Shown: positions 43,637 to 51,918 of the stretch, piece after piece | How the letters are laid out: the number at the start of each line of letters is the position of its first letter | Position numbering within the stretch: the first letter of the stretch is position 1 | DNA from: Bacillus sp. NP157 | GTDB lineage: Bacteria; Pseudomonadota; Gammaproteobacteria; Xanthomonadales; Rhodanobacteraceae | DNA length: 64,000 nt | Assembly (NCBI GenBank): GCA_018889975.1 | Contig: CP076546.1 | Span: 930,001 to 994,000 of the forward strand | Direction of reading: 5' to 3' | Made by a program: the position numbers and the translations under genes | Notes under the pieces: model-generated | What the model was told of the DNA's origin: nothing | Database searches by the model: none | What the model saw: only the letters and a program-made list of their open reading frames with translations

Positions 43637-43802
43637 ATGGAGGTCACGGCGGCGTAGCCGCAACTCCGAGACGCATCTTCGCGCTATCAAATCCATCGCT
43701 ACGCAGCCTGGCCCGAATCCCAACCGCAAACCAAACCCACCCCCCACTGTGCAGCTTGCCCGCGCCCGGTTATAAAGCTCGCCTTGGACAGGGGGATAGC
43801 GG

Positions 43803-45368
43803 ATGTCGTTTTGTGTCGTGATCGCTGGGTCGTTGCCTGGCGCCGTGGACGAGCTTGCTGTGTGGGCGGCTGTCGCGAGGGGTTTTCGGATTGACGTGGC
43901 GGAGTTCGAGCAGCGGATGCTGCCGCGTTTGCCGTTGGTGGTGAAGCAGGGGTTGGATGAGGCGGCTGCGCGGGCGATGGCTGACGGCCTGGTTCGTTCG
44001 CATATCGATGCGCGTGTGGTGGCCGACGACGGTGTGCTGGCGGTGTTCGAGCGGGCGGGGTCGACCCGTGGGCCGGTGCCGTTGGCGGGCCTGGGTGAGT
44101 TCATCCTCAATGGCGAGCGGTATCGGCGGCAGGGTGACAGGGAGTGGTCGGTGTGGGTTGAGCCCGTATCGACGGCTGTCGAGGAACCGGTTGTCGAGGA
44201 CCGCGTCGAAGTGCCGGTTGGCCTTGTGCTGGAACCCATGACGCCTGCGGTAGAGCCCGACGCTTCTGAGCCGGGTATCTGGATTGCGCGGCAGGGTGAG
44301 CCGCATGGGCCGTATCCGGCGTCGACGATCCGGCATTGGCTGAAGGACGGCAGTATTTCGCTGGATACGCTTGCGTGGCGTTCGGGGTTGCCGGCTTGGG
44401 TGGCGCTGGCTGCGGTGTTGGGTGAGCCGTTGCCGGCGGGTGGGTCGGTGCCGCCGCCGTGGGCGGGTGGGATGGAGGGGTTTTCGGCGGGGCCGCGGCA
44501 TGGGTCTTCGCCGATGGATGGTCGGCGTGCCTTCCCGCGCCCGCCGGCCTTGCATTGGTTCGTGGTGGCGTTGCTGTCGACGGTGTCGTTCGGTCTGTTT
44601 ATCTGGGTCTGGGTCTTCGTGCAGTCGACCTGGGTGAAGAAGATCGACCGCACCAGTAGCGCGACGACCCTGTTGCTCATCGCGTTGGGGACGGCGTTCT
44701 TCGGCGGCGTGCTCGCCGGTGGCATGGGTGGCACGGCCGGGGCATCGGTCCAGTCGCTGTTTTCGCTGGCCGCCGGCATCCTGATGATCATCGCGAGCTT
44801 CCTGATGGCGAATTCGGTGGCGTCCGAAGCCAAACGGCTGGGCCTCGACGTGGGCTTCGGCGGCATCACGCTGTTCTTCTTCAACGTCTTCTACCTGCAG
44901 GGCACGCTGACCTGGCTTGCCCGCTGGAAGGACACCGGCCAGACGACGCCGAAGCCGCCCAAGGCGGTGTTGTGGTGGCTGTTTGCCGTGCCCTTCGTCG
45001 TGGCGGTTGCCGCGGCGATCGCGATCCCGCAGTACCAGGGTTATGTGATCCGTAGCCAGGTGGCCGAGGGCGTCACGCTGGCGGGTGAGTTGAGGACGCC
45101 TGTGCTGACCTACCGCGCGCAGCACGGGACGTTCCCGGCGGACAACGCGGCGCTTGGGATGAAGGATCCGGAAGCTATCCATGGCAGGTACACGGAGAGC
45201 GTCAGGGTGTCGGCAGGCACGCTCTACGTGACGTATGGCGATCAGGCCAACATCAAGATCCGTGGGCGGTCGCTTTCCCTCAGCCCCGTGCAGCGGCCTG
45301 ACGGGGTGACCTGGCAGTGCGCTTCCAACGATATCCCGATGGCGTACCTCCCGCCGTTGTGCCGCTGA
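43803..45368 (+). CDS. GYF-domain membrane protein fused to a type IV pilin-like C-terminus
   Basis: 521-residue composite protein. Residues 1-80 form a small alpha/beta module (LAVWAAVARGFRIDVAEFE...VKQGLDEAAARAMADGLV). Residues about 158-205 are a GYF_2 domain (IWIARQGEPHGPYPASTIRH...LAWRSGLPAWVAL). Four hydrophobic helices follow (about 251-375), then a fifth (387-412) leading into a pilin-like domain: AIAIPQYQGYVIRSQVAEG, then GRYTESVRVSAGTLYVTYGD, ending WQCASNDIPMAYLPPLCR. True pilins have a G|F prepilin cleavage site and Glu5. Here the matching positions, counted back from the conserved Pro22, are Lys and Trp, so it should stay membrane-anchored and not polymerise in the normal way. 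The two cysteines of the pilin D-region are kept. Probable role: envelope sensor or pilus-linked partner (inference). Confidence 0.82.
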   Translation: MSFCVVIAGSLPGAVDELAVWAAVARGFRIDVAEFEQRMLPRLPLVVKQGLDEAAARAMADGLVRSHIDARVVADDGVLAVFERAGSTRGPVPLAGLGEFILNGERYRRQGDREWSVWVEPVSTAVEEPVVEDRVEVPVGLVLEPMTPAVEPDASEPGIWIARQGEPHGPYPASTIRHWLKDGSISLDTLAWRSGLPAWVALAAVLGEPLPAGGSVPPPWAGGMEGFSAGPRHGSSPMDGRRAFPRPPALHWFVVALLSTVSFGLFIWVWVFVQSTWVKKIDRTSSATTLLLIALGTAFFGGVLAGGMGGTAGASVQSLFSLAAGILMIIASFLMANSVASEAKRLGLDVGFGGITLFFFNVFYLQGTLTWLARWKDTGQTTPKPPKAVLWWLFAVPFVVAVAAAIAIPQYQGYVIRSQVAEGVTLAGELRTPVLTYRAQHGTFPADNAALGMKDPEAIHGRYTESVRVSAGTLYVTYGDQANIKIRGRSLSLSPVQRPDGVTWQCASNDIPMAYLPPLCR

Positions 45369-45481
45369 CGCCACGGCCAGGGCGCCAGGCCATGTCTCCC
45401 AGCGGCATGGCCATAACGGCACGAGCGACTTTCGTGCAAGACTCCGCACCACGACATCGGACGTGTTGAGGTAGCAAGGGC

Positions 45482-48442
45482 ATGTACGTGGTGTGGGCTA
45501 TCGTGGGGGCCATCGTCGGCGGGTTGATCGGAGAGGGCATCCCTGGTGCCTGCGCCGGCTTCGCCATCGGTCTGCTTTGGGGACGGTTGTCGCTGACCCG
45601 GCGTGAGCTGGACGAGCTGAAGGCGCGTGTCGGCCTCCTGCCGGAGCCGGCGACCTCGTCGTCGGTAGCCCGCGACGCCCGCGATCCGGCCGCATGGCCG
45701 GCTGCCGATGCGGCCACCCGTACCGCGCCGCGTCCTGCCGACGTGTCGCCCGTCGCTGCCCCGCAAGCCACCCAGCGGCCGCCAGGCTTCCCGGCGCAAA
45801 CATCCGACCTTCCGCCTTCCGCGGGACCGGTCAGCGCGCCTGGCGACGGCCCGTTGCCGCCGCCGATGCCGGGCGGCACGGCGCCTTCCATTCCTCCGTA
45901 TGCGCGTCCCGCGGCCCACGCCGCATCGGTCTCTGCATCGCAAGGCGCCATGCCGCCTCCACCGCCTGCGCAGCGCCCGATCCCGTTCGAACCGGCTGGT
46001 CCCTCGGCCATCGAGCGCTTCTTCGACACCGCCAAACGCTGGTTCACCGAAGGCAATGTCCCGGTGAAGGTCGGCATGCTGGTGTTGTTCGCTGGTGTTG
46101 CCGCGTTCCTCAAATACGCCTCCGACCAGGGCTTGCTGCACGTGCCGGTGTCGGTGCGCCTGAGTGTCGTCGCGCTCGCGGCGATCGCCGGCGTGGCCTT
46201 CGGCTGGTGGCAGCGCGATACGCGCCGGGCGTTCGCCTTGTCCTTGCAGGGCGGTGCGCTGGGCGTGCTGGTGATGACGGTGTTCGCGGCCTATCGCCTC
46301 TACGGGCTGATCGACGCGTTGCCGACCTTCGTGTTGCTGGTGATCTTCGTCGGATCGCTTGGCGTCCTCGCCGTGTTGCAGGATTCGCTGGCGCTGGCGG
46401 TGCTCGGCCTCATCGCGGGGTTCGCCGCACCGATCCTCGCGTCGAGCGGGCACGGCAACCATGTCGCCCTGTTCTCGTACTACGCGGTGCTCAACCTCGG
46501 CATCTTCGCCATCGCGTGGAAGCGCGCGTGGCGGGTACTCAACGTGCTCGGTTTCGTCGCGACGTTCGGCGTCGGCACGGCGTGGGGCGTGCTCGGTTAC
46601 CGCCCGGAATTCTTCAACAGCACCGAACCGTTCCTGGTCCTGTTCTTCCTGCTCTACGTCGCGGTGCCGTGGCTGCACGTGTTGCGTTCGCCGCGTCGCG
46701 ACCGCGCGATCCTCGATGGCTGCCTGATGTTCGGCACGCCGATCGTGAGCCTGTTGCTGCAGGGTGCGTTGCTCGACTGGAAACCGATGCCGATCGCGAT
46801 GTCGGCACTGGTCGCGGCCGCGCTGTACGTCGCCATCGCCTTCGCCGTGCGCAAGCGCGAGGACATGGGCCTGCTGCGCGAAACCTGGGCCGTGCTGGCC
46901 GTGGCCTTCGCAACCACCGCGATCCCGCTGGCGCTCAGTGCCAGCGTCACCGCGTGCATCTTCGCGCTGGAAGGCGCGGGGCTGGTCTGGCTGGGCTTCC
47001 GCCAGCAGCGCCGCCTGCCGCGCTGGTCGGGCATCTTCCTGCAGCTGGCCTCCGGCGTCGCGTGGACGCTCGCCGACTTCCCGCATGCGGCGCTACGCGA
47101 CATCCCCTTCGTCAACGCGTACTTCGTCGGCGCCATGCTGATCACCGCCGGCGGCGTCGCCTGCCTGTGGCAGTACGACCGGCACAGCGCGTCCAAGGGC
47201 ATCGGCAGCCTGGCCCGCGGCGGTTTGCTGCTTTGGAGCGTGGCGTGGTGGCTGCTCGGCTTCGGTAGCGAGGTCGATCATTTCGTCCTCGCCGACGCGC
47301 CGCGCTGGGCCGCGTTCATGGCCTTGTTCGGCGTCACCGGCTGGGTGCTGGCCGTGGCGACGCGCTACGTGCGCAAGCTGGACCTGGGCGTGATGCTCGC
47401 CGGTGCGGTGCCGCTCGCCTTCGTGGCGATGATCGCGCAGGCGCTTTACGCGGACAGCGACAGCATCCAGGTCTTCATGGGCTGGCCGTTGCTCGCGGTA
47501 GCTGTTGCGGGCGTGTCGGCGTGGTTCTCCCTGCGTGCGCTGGTGACCCAGGGCGTGGTCGCGCATGGGATCACCGCGGTGGCGGCCGAGACGCTGTGGT
47601 GGGGTATCTGGCTGGCTCTGGCTTACGTGGGCACGCATCAGGCGTTTGGGTATCGGCCCGGTGTGGGCGATGGGTGGCAGGTGTTGGCGTATGTGGCGCC
47701 GGTGCTGCTGCTGACGAAGCTGGCGTTTTGGGTGCCTTCGGTGGCTACCGTGCCGTTGTCGGTGGGGCTTTCGCGCGCGGGGCGCGCTCCTACAGAGAGC
47801 GGTGGTGGCGCGCATGTGCATGGCATGAACCTCGGCGATGCGGTGGCGATGGCGCGGCGGGTGATCGCGTTGGGCGGGTTGTCGGCCAGCGTGGTGATCG
47901 GCGTGATGGCCGCCTGCGTGGATGGCAGCGCGCAGCCGTTGCCGTTCATTCCCGTGTTGAATCCGCTGGAGCTCGTGCTGGTCGCCGTGTTCGGTCTGAT
48001 CGCGCGGGCCTTGTGGGATGCGGAGACGCCGGTGGCGTTCCGTCGCGTGCGTCCGGCGATCCTCGCCGTGGCGTTCTTCGTTATCGCCACCAGCATGACC
48101 CTGCGCGCCGTGCATCACCTGGGCGGCGTGCCGTGGGACGAGCGCATGGGTAACTCCAGCCTCGCCGAGCTGTCGCTGACCATCGTCTGGAGCGTCATCG
48201 GCGTGGTCGCCTGGGTGCTCGGCTCGCGTCGTGGCCAGCGCCTGCTGTGGATCGCCGGCGCCGCCTGCATGGGCATCGTTTTGGCCAAGCTTCTTCTCGT
48301 CGACCGTGGCCATCTGGGCAACCTGTTCGGCATCGCTTCGTTCATCGCCTATGGCCTGCTCTGCACGGTCATCGGTTACCTCGCACCCGCTCCGCCAAGG
48401 CAGGCACCTGTTGAACCCGAAGAGTCTCCCCATGCGTCGTGA
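45482..48442 (+). CDS. DUF2339 polytopic membrane protein
   Basis: 986-residue inner-membrane protein of the DUF2339 family (PF10101). A first membrane helix (VVWAIVGAIVGGLIGEGIPG) and a coiled-coil-like segment (RRELDELKARVGLL) are followed by a Pro/Ala-rich linker to about residue 165. The core opens with WFTEGNVPVKVGMLVLFAGVAAFLKY and contains well over 20 membrane helices. The C-terminal part contains a diverged REP at 47771-47793, translated as LSRAGRAPTESG in a loop between helices. The last 11 bp overlap the DUF3999 gene, its usual partner. The biochemical role of the pair is unknown; envelope assembly is often guessed. Confidence 0.9.
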   Translation: MYVVWAIVGAIVGGLIGEGIPGACAGFAIGLLWGRLSLTRRELDELKARVGLLPEPATSSSVARDARDPAAWPAADAATRTAPRPADVSPVAAPQATQRPPGFPAQTSDLPPSAGPVSAPGDGPLPPPMPGGTAPSIPPYARPAAHAASVSASQGAMPPPPPAQRPIPFEPAGPSAIERFFDTAKRWFTEGNVPVKVGMLVLFAGVAAFLKYASDQGLLHVPVSVRLSVVALAAIAGVAFGWWQRDTRRAFALSLQGGALGVLVMTVFAAYRLYGLIDALPTFVLLVIFVGSLGVLAVLQDSLALAVLGLIAGFAAPILASSGHGNHVALFSYYAVLNLGIFAIAWKRAWRVLNVLGFVATFGVGTAWGVLGYRPEFFNSTEPFLVLFFLLYVAVPWLHVLRSPRRDRAILDGCLMFGTPIVSLLLQGALLDWKPMPIAMSALVAAALYVAIAFAVRKREDMGLLRETWAVLAVAFATTAIPLALSASVTACIFALEGAGLVWLGFRQQRRLPRWSGIFLQLASGVAWTLADFPHAALRDIPFVNAYFVGAMLITAGGVACLWQYDRHSASKGIGSLARGGLLLWSVAWWLLGFGSEVDHFVLADAPRWAAFMALFGVTGWVLAVATRYVRKLDLGVMLAGAVPLAFVAMIAQALYADSDSIQVFMGWPLLAVAVAGVSAWFSLRALVTQGVVAHGITAVAAETLWWGIWLALAYVGTHQAFGYRPGVGDGWQVLAYVAPVLLLTKLAFWVPSVATVPLSVGLSRAGRAPTESGGGAHVHGMNLGDAVAMARRVIALGGLSASVVIGVMAACVDGSAQPLPFIPVLNPLELVLVAVFGLIARALWDAETPVAFRRVRPAILAVAFFVIATSMTLRAVHHLGGVPWDERMGNSSLAELSLTIVWSVIGVVAWVLGSRRGQRLLWIAGAACMGIVLAKLLLVDRGHLGNLFGIASFIAYGLLCTVIGYLAPAPPRQAPVEPEESPHAS
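47771..47793 (-). repeat. Diverged REP inside the DUF2339 coding region
   Basis: Reverse-orientation REP with the stem altered to CGCGCGGGGCGCGC, in frame and free of stop codons. Because GTAG is read as CTAC on this strand, the insertion codes for Ser-Arg-Ala-Gly-Arg-Ala-Pro-Thr. Confidence 0.75.
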
Positions 48443-49817
48443 TGGCCGGATCGGCCTGTTCGTGATCTACGTGACCGCGCTGGGCGCGGTGCTTTCCCCG
48501 GCGCAGGCCGATAGCGTGCCGTCTTACGCGTATGCGTGGCCGGTGCAGGCGACGCCGGGCGCGCATGCCAGCGCCTACGTGCTGGAACTGCCGCGCGAGG
48601 CCTATGCGTGGGCCGAGCCCGATGCCGGGCTCGCCGACGTGGTGGTGGTCGATGCGAAGGGCCGCGAGGTTGCCTCCGGGCCGTACACGCCGGCGGCGCC
48701 GACCTCGCACCCGGTCACCCTCGATGCACCGCTGTTGCCCGTGCCCAACGGCAGCGATGGCGTGGCCGGGCCGAGCATCCGCCGCAGCACCAACGGCGAC
48801 ATCGTGATCGAGCCGGGCGCGGCGCCGGCCAGCGGCCATGTGCACGAATGGCTGTTCGACGCACGCAACGCGATCGCCCCCGAGCGGCTCGAATTCCCGC
48901 CGACGCAGCGCGACGTGAAGCTCAGCGTCGACATCGACGCGAGCAGCAACCTGCAGGACTGGCGTCCGCTGGTCGCCGGCGCGTCGATCGTCGTGCTCGG
49001 CCATGGCGACGGTGCGGTCGATGCGCGCGTGGTCAAGCTCGATGGCGGCCCGGCGCGGTATTACCGCGTGCGGACCAGCAGCGACGATGCGCCGTGGGGC
49101 GCGTCGACGACGGACGAGGCCACCGCGAAAGTCACCTTGTCCGGCAGTGTCATCGACGCTGCGGCGCGTGACGACGCGAAGCGACAGTGGCTCGACGTCA
49201 CCGGGACCCAGGCGGCGACCAGCGGCACGGGCGTCGACTACGACTACAAACTCCCGGCGGCCCTCCCGGTCGACGGCATCCGCGTGACCCTGGGCGCGGG
49301 CGATAGCGTCGCCCGGCTGGAAGCGGTGGCCGTGAACGGGCCGATGAGCGGGGAATCGCTGGGGACGATCGTGGTGACCCCGGGCCAGGACGACACCCGG
49401 CCGCTGGGCGTCGCGGCCACTCGCCGTGACCTGATCCGGCTGCACTCGGCCACGCCGCTGCGCAACCCGCCGAAGCTCAGCGTCGGCTGGCGTCCGGACC
49501 GCATGGTCTTCCTACCCGAGGGCGATGCGCCGTACCGGCTGCAGGTGGGCAGTGCCAGCGCCCGCCGGGCGGCCTGGCCGATCGGCGACGCCATCGCCGC
49601 GCTGCGTACCCGCAACGGCCCGGCCTGGCGCCCTGACGGGGTGACCCTGGGCGAGGCCGTGCTGCTGGATGGGAAGAAGGCCCTGACCACCCGGGCACCG
49701 TTCGACTGGACCCGGCCGATCCTGTGGATCGTGCTGTTGCTGGGCGCGGCGCTGGTCGTCGGCATGGCGGCCACCCTCCTGCGCAAGCCGCCGCCGGCCG
49801 ATCCGGACGCCCATTGA
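48432..49817 (+). CDS. DUF3999 periplasmic/membrane protein
   Basis: 461-residue member of DUF3999 (PF13163). The signal peptide (RIGLFVIYVTALGAVLSPAQA) is followed by a large beta-rich periplasmic region (YAYAWPVQATPGAHASAYVL...LEFPPTQRDVKLSVDIDASSNLQDWRPL). One C-terminal membrane helix (ILWIVLLLGAALVVGMAATLL) has a short cytosolic Pro/Asp tail. The ATG lies inside the last codons of the DUF2339 gene (11-bp overlap), so the two are translationally coupled. This protein is probably the periplasmic half of a DUF2339-DUF3999 complex. The substrate is unknown. Confidence 0.9.
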   Translation: MRRDGRIGLFVIYVTALGAVLSPAQADSVPSYAYAWPVQATPGAHASAYVLELPREAYAWAEPDAGLADVVVVDAKGREVASGPYTPAAPTSHPVTLDAPLLPVPNGSDGVAGPSIRRSTNGDIVIEPGAAPASGHVHEWLFDARNAIAPERLEFPPTQRDVKLSVDIDASSNLQDWRPLVAGASIVVLGHGDGAVDARVVKLDGGPARYYRVRTSSDDAPWGASTTDEATAKVTLSGSVIDAAARDDAKRQWLDVTGTQAATSGTGVDYDYKLPAALPVDGIRVTLGAGDSVARLEAVAVNGPMSGESLGTIVVTPGQDDTRPLGVAATRRDLIRLHSATPLRNPPKLSVGWRPDRMVFLPEGDAPYRLQVGSASARRAAWPIGDAIAALRTRNGPAWRPDGVTLGEAVLLDGKKALTTRAPFDWTRPILWIVLLLGAALVVGMAATLLRKPPPADPDAH

Positions 49818-49872
49818 GGCAGCGTGCACGGGGAAGGGCGATAATGGTCGTTCCCCGCACGTATCGTGAGCC

Positions 49873-51204
49873 ATGCCGTCCTACCAGACCCCCGGCCTGT
49901 TCGCCGAACCCGAAGCCCTGAAGCCCCTCGCCGAGCGGATGCGCCCGCGCAGCCTCGACGAGATCGTGGGCCAGCAGCGCGTGGTGGGCGCGGATAAACC
50001 GCTGCGCCGCGCACTGGAAGCCGGCAAGGTCCACTCGATGATCCTGTGGGGTCCGCCCGGTTGCGGCAAGACCACGCTGGCGCTGCTGGTGGCGCGCTAT
50101 GCCGACGCCGACTTCCGGGCGATCTCCGCCGTTATGAGTGGGCTGCCCGACGTACGCAAGGCGCTGGCCGAGGCCGAGGGCAACTTCGCCCAGGGCCGCC
50201 GCACGGTGTTGTTCGTCGACGAGGTGCACCGCTTCAACAAGGCGCAGCAGGATGCGTTCCTGCCGTACATCGAACGCGGTGTGATCATCTTCATCGGCGC
50301 GACCACGGAGAACCCGTCGTTCGAGCTGAACTCCGCGTTGCTCTCACGCTGCCGCGTGCACGTGCTCGATGCGGTCAGTGCGGACGACATCGTCGCCGCG
50401 CTGCGCCGTGCGCTCGGGGATAGCGAGCGGGGCATCGGTGATCTGCACCTGGACGTCGACGATGCGACCCTGAAGCTGATCGCTTCGGCCGCCGATGGCG
50501 ACGTGCGTCGCGCGCTGACGCTGCTGGAGATCGCCAGCGAACTGGCCGACGGCGGGCGCATTGACGACGCCACGCTCGAACAGGTGCTGGCCGATCGCAC
50601 GCGCCGTTTCGACAAGAGCGGCGAGCAGTTCTACGACCAGATTTCCGCGCTGCATAAGTCGGTGCGTTCGTCCGATCCCGATGCCGCGGTGTACTGGCTG
50701 ACCCGCATGCTGGATGGTGGCTGCGATCCGCTCTACCTGGCCCGGCGGATGACCCGCATGGCGGTGGAAGACGTCGGCCTCGCCGAACCCCGCGCGTGGC
50801 GCATGGCGCTGGATGCGTGGGACACCTTCGAACGCCTCGGCAGCCCCGAAGGCGAACTCGGCCTCGCCCAGCTCGCCATCTGGCTGGCCATCGCCCCGAA
50901 GAGCAACGCCGCCTACATGGCCTTCAACAAGGCCAAGGCCACGGTGAAGCAGATGGGCACGCTCGACGTGCCGATGCACCTGCGCAATGCGCCGACCAAG
51001 CTGATGAAGGGGTTGGGCTATGGCACGGGGTATCAGTACGACCATGACGCCGAGGGTGGTGTCGCGCTCGACCAGGTGTGTTTGCCGGATGAGCTGGTCG
51101 GGACGACGTTCTACGAACCGGTGGATCGTGGGCTGGAGCTGAAGCTGCGCGAGAAGTTGAATGCGTTGCGTGCGGCTCGCGCTGCTGCGCGCGGCGACGG
51201 GTAA
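49873..51204 (+). CDS. rarA: Replication-associated recombination protein A (MgsA/RarA AAA+ ATPase)
   Basis: 443-residue clamp-loader-like ATPase acting at stalled replication forks. It opens with PLAERMRPRSLDEIVGQQRVVG. Walker A GPPGCGKTT is at about 58-66, Walker B LFVDEVHRFNKAQQDAF near 115 and the sensor-1 region GATTENPSFELNSALLSRC near 140. The C-terminal tetramerisation region contains DPDAAVYWLTRMLDGG and NAAYMAFNKA, and the end has the DQVCLPDELVGTTFYEP signature. It is co-oriented with the DUF3999 gene 55 bp upstream. Confidence 0.96.
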   Translation: MPSYQTPGLFAEPEALKPLAERMRPRSLDEIVGQQRVVGADKPLRRALEAGKVHSMILWGPPGCGKTTLALLVARYADADFRAISAVMSGLPDVRKALAEAEGNFAQGRRTVLFVDEVHRFNKAQQDAFLPYIERGVIIFIGATTENPSFELNSALLSRCRVHVLDAVSADDIVAALRRALGDSERGIGDLHLDVDDATLKLIASAADGDVRRALTLLEIASELADGGRIDDATLEQVLADRTRRFDKSGEQFYDQISALHKSVRSSDPDAAVYWLTRMLDGGCDPLYLARRMTRMAVEDVGLAEPRAWRMALDAWDTFERLGSPEGELGLAQLAIWLAIAPKSNAAYMAFNKAKATVKQMGTLDVPMHLRNAPTKLMKGLGYGTGYQYDHDAEGGVALDQVCLPDELVGTTFYEPVDRGLELKLREKLNALRAARAAARGDG

Positions 51205-51235
51205 CCTCGCCCTCGTACATGGTCGCGAAAAACGG

Positions 51236-51257
51236 TCGCGCGCGGGCGCGCTCCTAC
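51236..51257 (-). repeat. REP palindrome, CC-loop variant
   Basis: REP with GCGCGCCCGCGCGC (read on the minus strand) instead of the common CT centre. The identical variant occurs at 51750-51771 on the other side of the lipoprotein gene and nowhere else in the window. Confidence 0.85.
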
Positions 51258-51288
51258 ATTTGGGATTGGGCGGGGACAGGGAAACGGA

Positions 51289-51753
51289 ATGGGGTCTTAC
51301 AGGGGTATGGGGCTGGTGGCTGGGCTTGTGTTGGCGGTGGCGGGTTGCGCCACGGCGCCGGTAGTCACCGATCCGATGGCGGCGAAGGTCAGGCGGCTGG
51401 TCGACGACACCACCCATGAACGCCGCGAGGCACAAGCGTTCGCTTCGCTGGAACAGCTTGGCCCTCCCGCCGTGCCTTACATCGTCGGGCAGCTGGGTGA
51501 CATGCGGAAACTACCGATCGAGCAGATTGACCTGGCCAATCACGCGCCGGATGCCTTCGAAAGCATTCGCCACTACGGGCCCCAGGTCGTGCACGACGCA
51601 TTGGCAGCCATCCTCAACCAGGTTACCGGGCAACACTTCGGCTTCGTCTACAACGGCGCGACCGATGCGCAGCGCGCCGACAACCGCCAGCAATGGGTCA
51701 CGTGGTGCGTGGCAACCTACCCAGCCCAAGCCACCACCTGCCGCGGCATGTAG
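51289..51753 (+). CDS. Predicted small lipoprotein framed by REPs
   Basis: 154-residue protein with a lipoprotein signal (MGSYRGMGLVAGLVLAVAGC; lipobox AVAGC, Cys20). The mature part is mostly helical (HERREAQAFASLEQLGPPAV...HYGPQVVHDALAAILNQVTG) with two late cysteines (WCVATYPAQATTC). No family is recognised; the LxxLGPPAVPYIVGQLGD stretch recalls a HEAT-type helix pair. The start is supported by AGGG 7 bp upstream. The gene is flanked by two REPs sharing a private variant, and its TAG stop codon is the TAG of the right-hand REP. Confidence 0.72.
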   Translation: MGSYRGMGLVAGLVLAVAGCATAPVVTDPMAAKVRRLVDDTTHERREAQAFASLEQLGPPAVPYIVGQLGDMRKLPIEQIDLANHAPDAFESIRHYGPQVVHDALAAILNQVTGQHFGFVYNGATDAQRADNRQQWVTWCVATYPAQATTCRGM

Positions 51754-51771
51754 GAGCGCGCCCGCGCGCGA
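51750..51771 (+). repeat. REP palindrome, CC-loop variant, supplying a stop codon
   Basis: The GTAG head overlaps the lipoprotein gene end: Met ATG, then TAG. It carries the same CC-loop change as the REP at 51236-51257. Confidence 0.85.
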
Positions 51772-51880
51772 CATCTGTTCGCGATCATGTCCCAGGGTTA
51801 TTTTTTTCACGCCTCAGGTTTAGTGTTTTCACGCCCAGGTTCGTTGTTTTTCTGGTGTGCCGCCGGGCGATAAAAAACCA

Positions 51881-51902
51881 TCGCGCGCAGGCGCGCTCCT
51901 AC
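51881..51902 (-). repeat. REP palindrome (GTAG family)
   Basis: Canonical copy just beyond the 3' end of the M3 peptidase gene. The 109 bp between it and 51771 are T-rich with a short direct repeat (TTTTCACGCC). Confidence 0.9.
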
Positions 51903-51918
51903 AGGGGTGACGCAATGT

